From: DATFEN01 sp035691285
Lineage (GTDB): Bacteria; Acidobacteriota; Vicinamibacteria; Fen-336
NCBI GenBank assembly: GCA_035691285.1
Contig: DASSJI010000012.1
Location: 1 to 50,404, forward strand
Direction: 5' to 3'
Length of the DNA: 50,404 nucleotides
Position numbers and translations under genes: made by a program. Shown piece by piece: positions 7,933 through 13,964 of the stretch (positions are counted from its first letter, which is position 1; each line of letters begins with the position of its first letter). A model generated the notes under the pieces. The model saw only the letters and a list, made by a program, of their open reading frames with translations, did no database searches and was not told the DNA's origin.

Positions 7933-8181
7933 ATGGCCATGAAGATCGACAGCGCCGAGTGCATCAACTGCGCAGCCTGCGAGCCGGAGTGTCCGAACAC
8001 CGCGATCAGCAACACCGGCACCACCTTCGTGGTCGATCCCGAGCTGTGCACCGAGTGCGTGGGCGCCCACGACAAACCGCAGTGCGTCGAGGTCTGCCCG
8101 GTGGACTGCATCGTCGCCGATCCGGAGCGCCTGGAATCGAAGGAGGTCCTCCAGGCGCGCTACGCCCGGCTCCACGCGTAG
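7933..8181 (+). CDS. 2[4Fe-4S] ferredoxin, Allochromatium type (YfhL/FdxN-like)
   Basis: An 82-residue ferredoxin with two cluster motifs. The first is C10-x2-C13-x2-C16-x3-C20-P. The second is C-x2-C followed by an eight-residue loop (V-G-A-H-D-K-P-Q) and then C-x3-C-P. The loop insertion and the C-terminal helical extension are the hallmarks of the Alvin-type low-potential ferredoxins. It is a soluble electron carrier. The perfect ribosome binding site suggests high expression. It converges on the nrf operon but is transcribed separately, so a role in that pathway is only suggested by proximity. The radical SAM enzyme in this window could be another client. Confidence 0.93.
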   Translation: MAMKIDSAECINCAACEPECPNTAISNTGTTFVVDPELCTECVGAHDKPQCVEVCPVDCIVADPERLESKEVLQARYARLHA

Positions 8182-8185
8182 GGAG

Positions 8186-8692
8186 CTACTCCCGGCCCCA
8201 GCCCGGCGGAAGGCCCGCGACGCGCAGCTCCTCCTCGAGGTCGGCGAGCGCCCTCCGCGCCTGGCGCAGCTCCTCGGTCTCGATCTTCCTGCGCACCTGC
8301 ATCGGAACCCAGACCCCCTTCCGGCCGTCGCCGACCAGCACTGGCTCGACGACCGTCTCGTAGGCCCGGGCGTCGGCCTCCCAGAGACGCTGCCGCGCCT
8401 CGGCGAAGCGCTGTCGCCAGGCCCTCTCCAGGGCCGCGCGCTCCGCCGCCTCCCGGGATGCCGCCTCCGGCGAGGGTGCGGGCGACGGCGTCGGCGGGGG
8501 CGCCTCGGGCCGCGGCCCGGAGGAGGAACGTGAGGCCGCGAGGTCCGCGTCGGTGTAGGCGCGAGCCGTGGACCGTGCGGACGCTGCGCGCCGCTCCCGC
8601 TCGCGCCGGGCCGCATCGCCCAGCGAGCCGTCGGCGCGCGCGGTCAGGGCGAGCGCCGCGAGGAACGCCACGGCGACCGCAAGCCCCTTCAC
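8186..8692 (-). CDS. Small exported coiled-coil protein coupled to nrfA (unknown function)
   Basis: A 168-residue protein with a Sec signal peptide (V-A-V-A-F-L-A-A-L-A-L-T-A-R-A), then a basic stretch, a Pro/Ser-rich linker around residues 55-75 and a charged, probably coiled-coil C-terminal half. No cofactor motif is present. It starts at a GTG that overlaps the nrfA stop as GTGA, so the two are translationally coupled and it is probably made with the nitrite reductase. Similar short S-L-G-D-A-A-R-R-E-x-E-R-R proteins occur in Acidobacteriota as far as I recall, without a known role. A function in the Nrf complex is inferred from position only. Confidence 0.68.
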   Translation of the reverse strand: MKGLAVAVAFLAALALTARADGSLGDAARRERERRAASARSTARAYTDADLAASRSSSGPRPEAPPPTPSPAPSPEAASREAAERAALERAWRQRFAEARQRLWEADARAYETVVEPVLVGDGRKGVWVPMQVRRKIETEELRQARRALADLEEELRVAGLPPGWGRE

Positions 8693-10062
8693 TTCTTCGC
8701 GACCAGCGGAGGGCGCAGCGCGAGCTGGCCCTGCCGCGAGAGGTCGATGGACTGGCCGAGGATGCGCAGCGCCTCCTGCGGCGCGTGGAACCCGGTCGAG
8801 TTCTCCGCCTCGACGAAGTCGAGGAAGAACTGCGCGCGCCGTTGCCGGCCCTGGGCGACCTCCACACGGTCGGCGGCGGCACCGTTGCCGCGCACGGCCT
8901 TGATGTCCCCGATCAAGGCCACGAGGGCGTCCATGGCCTGGTTGCGCATGCCGAAGACGCGTTCCTGGCTGGCCTCCACGCGAGCCTTGAGCTCCGGCTC
9001 GGGCCAGCGGTGGCACGACTGGCAGGCGTGGCTCACGCTCAGGAGCGGGCTGCGCACGTGGTGGTCGCTGATCTTCAAGGCGCCCACGCGGGTGTAGGGC
9101 ATGTGGCAGTCGGCGCAGGCCACCCCGGAACGCGCGTGGATGCCCTGGTTCCACATCTCGAACTCGGGATGCTGGGCCTTGAGGACCGGCGCGCCGCTCT
9201 CGGCGTGCACCCAGTCCTTGAAGCCGCTCTCGTCGTAGTAGTCGGCGATCTGCTCGACCTTGAGGCCCCTGGACCACGGGTAGGTGAGGCGCTTCTCGGG
9301 ACCCTTGAAGTAGTACTCGACGTGGCACTGGCCGCACACGAAGGCCCGCATCTCCTGGCGCGTCGCGTCGCGGTTCACGTCGTAGCCGGCGACGCCCTGG
9401 GCCGCCTTGGCTGCCTTGATGCCCTCGAGGAAACCCGGGCGCGTGACGCGGAGCTGCATGGTCTGGGCGTCGTGGCAGTCGACGCAGGCCACGGGATGGG
9501 AGACCCACTTGCGCGCCTCGGCGTACGGCATGGCGTTGAGCCTGTCGAAGCCCCTGAAGAGATCGCCTTCGCCCGCCTTCCGGTACGGCGCCCACATCGA
9601 GGCGTGGCAATGCAGGCAGGTGCCGGGCTGCTTCGCGACCTGCTGGCGCTCGGTGTAGACCTGGTCCTCGAGCATGTAGGCGTGACCGCGCTCCTCGCGG
9701 AAGTCCTTCGCGAAGGCGTAGCCGGCCCACATCGTCCCGAGGCGGGGATCCTCCTCGAGGCGCGACTGCGCCACCACCGAGCGCGGGTCGGCGGCGGTGG
9801 GCGTGCGGGGCACGGCCTCGCTACCGCCGAAGCGCGTACGCACCTGGTCCACGGTCCGCCGGTAGCCATCGTACTGCAGCGGGAAGTTCTTGCCCCAGAC
9901 GGCCGGGTCCTCGGTGTCGTCGGTCAGCTCGACGACCCGGTAGAACGGATTTCGCGCCTCCTGCTTGCGCTCGAAGATGTTGATCAGGAGCGCGGCGGCG
10001 GCCGCAGCCGTGGCGGCCGCCACACCTGCCAGAGCCATTACGCGTCCCCGAGTCATGGGCAT
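8689..10062 (-). CDS. nrfA: Cytochrome c nitrite reductase, catalytic subunit (pentahaem)
   Basis: A 457-residue periplasmic enzyme reducing nitrite to ammonia with six electrons. An N-terminal hydrophobic segment (residues 8-28) is a signal or anchor. There are five haem c motifs: C149-x2-C-H, C193, C243, C316 and C347. The active-site landmarks are present: V-E249-Y-Y-F after the third haem (calcium ligand and catalytic Tyr) and K295-A-Q297-H298-P (calcium ligands and catalytic His). Unusually for NrfA, the first, active-site haem motif is C-L-H-C-H rather than C-x2-C-K. The gene follows nrfH by four bases and overlaps the next gene by four. Octahaem enzymes and other multihaem oxidoreductases are excluded by the haem count and by the K-x-Q-H motif. 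Confidence 0.93.
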   Translation of the reverse strand: MPMTRGRVMALAGVAAATAAAAAALLINIFERKQEARNPFYRVVELTDDTEDPAVWGKNFPLQYDGYRRTVDQVRTRFGGSEAVPRTPTAADPRSVVAQSRLEEDPRLGTMWAGYAFAKDFREERGHAYMLEDQVYTERQQVAKQPGTCLHCHASMWAPYRKAGEGDLFRGFDRLNAMPYAEARKWVSHPVACVDCHDAQTMQLRVTRPGFLEGIKAAKAAQGVAGYDVNRDATRQEMRAFVCGQCHVEYYFKGPEKRLTYPWSRGLKVEQIADYYDESGFKDWVHAESGAPVLKAQHPEFEMWNQGIHARSGVACADCHMPYTRVGALKISDHHVRSPLLSVSHACQSCHRWPEPELKARVEASQERVFGMRNQAMDALVALIGDIKAVRGNGAAADRVEVAQGRQRRAQFFLDFVEAENSTGFHAPQEALRILGQSIDLSRQGQLALRPPLVAKK

Positions 10063-10066
10063 CGTC

Positions 10067-10564
10067 TCACCCCACAGGCAGGCTGCCGCCCGCGCCCAGC
10101 TCCAGGTGTCCGACCGAGCCGTGGCAGCGAAGGCACGAGACCGCGTCCCGGCCCCCGTGCCCGGCCCGGTCTGCCACCATGGCCTCGACCACGGCCGAAT
10201 GACAGTTGCGGCAGGCGCGCTCCGTCACCGCGCGGTTGCGCGGCGTGATGCGGATGGGCTCCGGGAACGCTCCGGTCGTGAAGTAGAAGGAATGCCAGAA
10301 GCCGTTCGACGCCTTCGTCGCGTACTTCCCGACGAAGTCCGGCGGCGTGTGGCAGTCGTTGCAGACCGCCACCGACCGGTGGCTCGACTTGACCCAGCCG
10401 TCGTATTGCTCGTTCATCACGTGGCAGTTCGCGCACGCCTTGGGATCGTTGGTCAGATACGACGCGCCGCGGGCATAGAAGAACGTGAACGCTCCCACAC
10501 CGGCCGCGACGCCCGCGAGCCCCGCCACCACCGGCGCCAGGGCTCCCCTCGCCCTCCCCCCCAT
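10067..10564 (-). CDS. nrfH: NrfH: membrane tetrahaem quinol dehydrogenase (NapC/NirT family)
   Basis: A 165-residue protein with one N-terminal membrane anchor (about residues 8-30) and four haem c motifs: C44-A-N-C47-H, C68-N-D-C-H, C118-R-N-C-H and C144-L-R-C-H. The first is followed by V-M50, the C-x2-C-H-x-M arrangement in which Met ligates haem 1 in NrfH. In this family it oxidises menaquinol and passes electrons to NrfA, with which it forms a stable complex on the periplasmic face. It is immediately upstream of nrfA and 12 bases downstream of the ferrochelatase gene, so one transcript is likely. Confidence 0.93.
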   Translation of the reverse strand: MGGRARGALAPVVAGLAGVAAGVGAFTFFYARGASYLTNDPKACANCHVMNEQYDGWVKSSHRSVAVCNDCHTPPDFVGKYATKASNGFWHSFYFTTGAFPEPIRITPRNRAVTERACRNCHSAVVEAMVADRAGHGGRDAVSCLRCHGSVGHLELGAGGSLPVG

Positions 10565-10576
10565 CCGTGCCCGATG

Positions 10577-11581
10577 CTAACCCGGTCGGGACCGGCCCGG
10601 AGGGCAGCAGTCGTCCGGACAGGCGTCCGGCAGCGGCGGCAGCCGGCCCAGGCTCCGGCGGGGGGCGCCGTGCGTCCGCTCCTGGACCAGCTCGCGGACG
10701 GCCGCCACCAGGCCTGGGTGCGTCCCCGCGGTCCCGGCACGCACGAGGCGTAGGCCGGCGCTCTCGGCGGTCGCGCGCGCCGCCGTGTCGAGGTCGTAGA
10801 CCACCTCCATGTGGTCCGACAGGAAGCCGATCGGCGAGACGACCACGGCGCGGGCACCCTCCCGGGCCAGACGCCGCAGCTCCTCGTCCACCCCCGGTTC
10901 GAGCCAAGGCTGCGAAGGCGGGCCGCTGCGGCTCTGGTAGGCCAGCGACCAGCGCGACGTCCCGGCCGCGCCCGCCACGAGACCGGCCGTCTCGAGGAAC
11001 TGCTCCTCGTAGGCGCAGGTGGCCGCCATCGCGGCGGGCAAGCTGTGGGCCGTGAAGAGCACCGGCGCGTCGGGGCCCGCGTCGGCCCGCGCCGCCCGCA
11101 GCCTGTCCGCGCATGCCTCCACGAACCCGGGGTGATTGAAGAGGCCGCGGAGCTTCTCGACCTCCGGCGCCGAGGCTCCCAGCAGCGCGCGAGCCGCGGC
11201 GATGTCCTCGAGGTATTGCCGGCAGCCCGAGTACGAGCTGAACGTCGAGGTGACGAAGGCCAGGGAGCGCCGCACGCCGTCGCGCGCCATCTCGCGCAGC
11301 GTGTCCGCCAGGAAGGGGCGCCAGTTGCGGTTGCCCCAGTACACCGGGAGGCGGATGGCGTTGGCCTCGAGCTCCGCCCGCAGCGCTTCGACCAGCGCGC
11401 GGTTCTGGTCGTTCAAGGGGCTGCGTCCCTGGAACGCGAGGTAGTGGCCCGCGACCTCCTTGCGGCGCTCGTCCGGCACGTGGCGGCCGCGGAGGACGTT
11501 GTCGAGGAACGGCTCCACGTCCTCGGGCTTCTCCGGCCCGCCGAAGGACAGCACGAGCAGCGCGTCGAAGCTTCCGCCCAC
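10577..11581 (-). CDS. hemH: Ferrochelatase (protohaem or coprohaem)
   Basis: About 334 residues. Landmarks are L-S-F-G-G-P-E near the N-terminus, S-S-Y-S-G-C-R-Q-Y, the catalytic F-T-A-H179-S-L-P, Y-Q-S-R-S-G-P-P and S-P-I-G-F-L-S-D-H-M-E-V. The S-S-Y-S-G-C-R-Q-Y segment resembles actinobacterial coproporphyrin ferrochelatases, so the porphyrin substrate is undecided. The GTG at 11581 gives the usual N-terminal length and lies eight bases after a minus-strand TATAGT, suggesting a leaderless message; an ATG at 11620 would add 13 atypical residues. The C-terminus has adjacent cysteines (D-D-C-C-P-P), too few to claim a [2Fe-2S] cluster. As first gene before nrfH-nrfA it would supply haem for nine c-type sites. 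Confidence 0.87.
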   Translation of the reverse strand: MGGSFDALLVLSFGGPEKPEDVEPFLDNVLRGRHVPDERRKEVAGHYLAFQGRSPLNDQNRALVEALRAELEANAIRLPVYWGNRNWRPFLADTLREMARDGVRRSLAFVTSTFSSYSGCRQYLEDIAAARALLGASAPEVEKLRGLFNHPGFVEACADRLRAARADAGPDAPVLFTAHSLPAAMAATCAYEEQFLETAGLVAGAAGTSRWSLAYQSRSGPPSQPWLEPGVDEELRRLAREGARAVVVSPIGFLSDHMEVVYDLDTAARATAESAGLRLVRAGTAGTHPGLVAAVRELVQERTHGAPRRSLGRLPPLPDACPDDCCPPGRSRPG

Positions 11582-11588
11582 GCTCGCG

Positions 11589-11639
11589 ACTATAGCCGCA
11601 GGAACGCCGATTGCGACCATGAGCCCCCGCGTGTATCGT
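11589..11639. promoter_or_regulatory. Divergent promoter elements, hemH / exported Cys-rich protein
   Basis: On the minus strand TATAGT (11594-11589) precedes the hemH GTG by seven bases. On the plus strand TTGCGA (11611-11616) and TATCGT (11634-11639) are separated by 17 bases and would start transcription a few bases before the ATG at 11651. Each hexamer has four or five consensus matches. Both would give leaderless or nearly leaderless transcripts. The assignments are by eye only. Confidence 0.35.
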
Positions 11640-11650
11640 TGCCGGACGCG

Positions 11651-12550
11651 ATGCGCTGGCGCACGATGCCCATCGGCCTCGCCGCAGCGCTCGGCGCAGC
11701 GGCGCTGGCCCAGCAGCCGGAGAGCGAGCCCGCCGGCGGCCTCGCGGGTCGCTGGACCGGAGCGGCGAAGCTCCAGACCGACGGGGCGAAGCCGTGCCGA
11801 TACGAGGGCGGCCTGGATCCGCCGTCCCTGATCCTCGAGCTGCGCGCCGACGGTGGCGGAAGGCTGCGGATGAACCTGGAGACGCCCGTCGGGACGGCTT
11901 GCCCGCCCGTCGCCGTCGACTCCCCCGTCATCGACACGGCGCTCACGCCGACGACCGCGTCCTTCAAGGACGCCCAGGGACGCGAGTGGAACCTGGCCCT
12001 TCAGGCCGGCGTGCTGCGCGGCCTGTTCTCGGGGACCGACCTCAGCGGCGAGCTCACGCTCTCCCGGCGCCGCGGCCCGGAGCGTCGAGCGGCAGCCGCC
12101 AAGGCCGCGGCCCCGGGCACGCCGCCGAGCCCGTCACCGAGCCCGGGTCCCAGCCCATCGCCCGAGCCGCCGGCGGAGGCCGGCGGGACCGCGGAAGGAA
12201 AAGGCGGAGCCGGGTCCATGCCGAAGGGGCCGGGCCTCAAGAGCGGGGCGCTCGGCTTCGTCGCAGCAAACGTCGTCGGCCTCGGGGCGTTGCTGGCGGT
12301 GAACCGGGCTGCCCAGGACGACAGCGCCGGCACGTCCACGCTGATCTGCTCGCCCAGATCGTGCGTAATCGGCGCACCGGGCGAGCCCTGCGACTGCACC
12401 TCGCTCATCACGACCGGCGCCGACTGCGGTCAGACGGACGCGGGCGTTCCGATTCGCGGCGCCTGCGCCCCGCCGGTCCTTCCCTGCCAGGCGCTGCTGA
12501 GCTGCAACAACGGCGTGTGCGAGGACCGGCTGGGGAGCTGCCCGTTCTAG
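11651..12550 (+). CDS. Exported protein: lipocalin-like domain, Pro/Ser linker, membrane segment, Cys-rich tail
   Basis: A 299-residue protein that I do not recognise as a named family. Residues 1-21 are a signal peptide ending A-L-A-Q-Q. Residues about 28-135 look like a small beta-rich domain beginning G-L-A-G-R-W-T-G, as in lipocalin-like extracellular domains. A Pro/Ser/Ala linker follows (about 145-180). A glycine/alanine-rich hydrophobic stretch (G-A-L-G-F-V-A-A-N-V-V-G-L-G-A-L-L-A-V) could be a membrane or glycine-zipper segment. The last 70 residues contain ten cysteines ending C-N-N-G-V-C-E-D...C-P-F, presumably disulfide-bonded outside the cytoplasm. It converges on the next gene, which has a comparable exported, linker-containing layout. 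Function unknown. Confidence 0.72.
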   Translation: MRWRTMPIGLAAALGAAALAQQPESEPAGGLAGRWTGAAKLQTDGAKPCRYEGGLDPPSLILELRADGGGRLRMNLETPVGTACPPVAVDSPVIDTALTPTTASFKDAQGREWNLALQAGVLRGLFSGTDLSGELTLSRRRGPERRAAAAKAAAPGTPPSPSPSPGPSPSPEPPAEAGGTAEGKGGAGSMPKGPGLKSGALGFVAANVVGLGALLAVNRAAQDDSAGTSTLICSPRSCVIGAPGEPCDCTSLITTGADCGQTDAGVPIRGACAPPVLPCQALLSCNNGVCEDRLGSCPF

Positions 12551-13908
12551 CGCCCGGCCTTGAAGGTGAACACGATCCGCTCCCCGGGCTGTCCGGTGAG
12601 ACGGAACGTGATCGCATCGCCCGTCAGGACCGCGACGTCACCGGCGATCACGCGGATGCTGCCGGGCTCCAGGCTGGCCGTGGGCGCGAGCTCGAACCTC
12701 CACGTCCCCGGCTTGCCCGAGCCCTGGACGACCTGCGCCTCGATGCGGTTGTCGCCTTTGCGACCGCTGGCCACGGCCATGGAGCGGCCCTTGGAGGCGA
12801 ACACTGCGTCCTGGCCGTTGGCCACGACCTGGCCTGCGCCACCTTCGAGATTCAGCTCCGAAGCCCAGGCGAGGCGCCTCGTCGCCGCGCCCCGCCGCAT
12901 CGGCGCGACGCGCATGGCCGATGAGGTGAGGCTGGCCTCCGTGACGACGGCCGTCGCGTTCCCGCACTGACGGTCCTCGGGGTGGCCTTGAGGCTCGGCG
13001 CAGCCCTCGAGGGGGAACTTGAACTGGCGCGGGAAGGTCGTGCTCGGCAGGAATCGCGAGCTGACGCCCGTCTGGCTGAGGGTGCGCGTCTGGGAGCACT
13101 GGCCACCGATGTGGTCGAAGTTGCCGCCGTCGAAGTTGTAGAAGAAGCGGAGCTGCCCCGCCGGCGTGCTCTGACACATGTCGATCGTCACCTTGAGGGG
13201 CTCGACTCCCTTGGGTGGCTTCGGCAGCACGTTGAACACGAAACGGAACGCCTGCTGCGAGGGCCGCGTCGTCGTGGACGTCGTGGTGCTCGTGGTCGTC
13301 GACGTGGTCGTCGTGTTCTGGATCGGCGGGGTTGTCGACGTGGTCGTCGTCGTGCTGTCGCTCCCGCCCGACGCTGCCGCGATGCCCACGCCGGCTGCGG
13401 CGACGCCCGCCGCCGCGCCGACCACGGGCACGGCGCCGAGGCCTCCCGCCGCGAACCCCGCCGGGAGCCCGGGGAACACCTGGACCGACGCCTTCGAGAG
13501 GTAGGGGGCAAGCGCCTTGTCCTTGCACTCCTGTTCGTTGCCGACGACCCGCGGGTTGTACTCGGCCGTCCGCGACTCGTTGAAGCTCCGGTCGCTCACC
13601 TGCAGGTAGTACTCCACATGCTTCCCGACGAGGTCCTTGCGGGGACGCGGCAGGATGCCGGACATGCAGGGCGCATCGGACTTCATCTCTACGTAGTACC
13701 AGCTCTGCACGCCCTCCGGGCGGAAGTACACGCGGGCTCGGGCCACGTCGCTGTTCGGCGTGAAGCACGAGTTCATCTTGGGGAACTTGCCCGCGACGAT
13801 GCAGTCCACGGCCTTGTGATCGATCGCTATGCTTCCTTGGGCCCACGCCGCGGCCGGCACCAACGCCGCGCCAAGGACGGAGGCGACACACCACGCACGC
13901 AGGAACAT
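12547..13908 (-). CDS. Exported protein with hydrophobic segment, Thr-rich linker and PKD-like domain
   Basis: A 453-residue protein of unknown function. The start ATG at 13908 has GGGGGAG five bases upstream and opens a Sec signal peptide ending A-A-A-W-A-Q. An extracellular N-terminal domain with paired cysteines follows (to about residue 145), then a Gly/Ala/Val hydrophobic stretch, then a linker of about 34 residues that is mostly Thr and Ser. The segment after the linker (F-N-V-L-P...F-F-Y-N-F-D-G-G) resembles a PKD/Ig-like fold. The C-terminal 120 residues look beta-rich, with repeated short strands. Such Thr-linker exported proteins are common in Acidobacteriota. It shares CTAG at 12547-12550 with the converging gene. 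Surface or periplasmic location is inferred. Confidence 0.75.
   Translation of the reverse strand: MFLRAWCVASVLGAALVPAAAWAQGSIAIDHKAVDCIVAGKFPKMNSCFTPNSDVARARVYFRPEGVQSWYYVEMKSDAPCMSGILPRPRKDLVGKHVEYYLQVSDRSFNESRTAEYNPRVVGNEQECKDKALAPYLSKASVQVFPGLPAGFAAGGLGAVPVVGAAAGVAAAGVGIAAASGGSDSTTTTTSTTPPIQNTTTTSTTTSTTTSTTTRPSQQAFRFVFNVLPKPPKGVEPLKVTIDMCQSTPAGQLRFFYNFDGGNFDHIGGQCSQTRTLSQTGVSSRFLPSTTFPRQFKFPLEGCAEPQGHPEDRQCGNATAVVTEASLTSSAMRVAPMRRGAATRRLAWASELNLEGGAGQVVANGQDAVFASKGRSMAVASGRKGDNRIEAQVVQGSGKPGTWRFELAPTASLEPGSIRVIAGDVAVLTGDAITFRLTGQPGERIVFTFKAGR
13264..13362 (-). repeat. Triplet-rich low-complexity tract encoding the Thr linker
   Basis: GTC, GTG and GAC triplets repeat imperfectly on the plus strand; read on the minus strand they are Thr (ACG/ACC/ACT) codons broken by Ser codons. 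The tract lies inside the preceding exported-protein gene and keeps frame. Such tracts can vary in length between strains by slippage. Confidence 0.7.
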
Positions 13909-13964
13909 GAAAGCTCCCCCGACGGTATTGCCGCAAGCGATCTTAGGACCCGCCGGAGCAGGCG

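Noticed and set aside
10577..10650. C-terminal [2Fe-2S] cluster in ferrochelatase
   Set aside because: Only adjacent cysteines in D-D-C-C-P-P plus one nearby are present, too few and wrongly spaced for the known clusters.
13264..13362. Possible tandem repeat or CRISPR-like array
   Set aside because: The repeats are triplets encoding Thr/Ser in frame, with no spacers of constant length.
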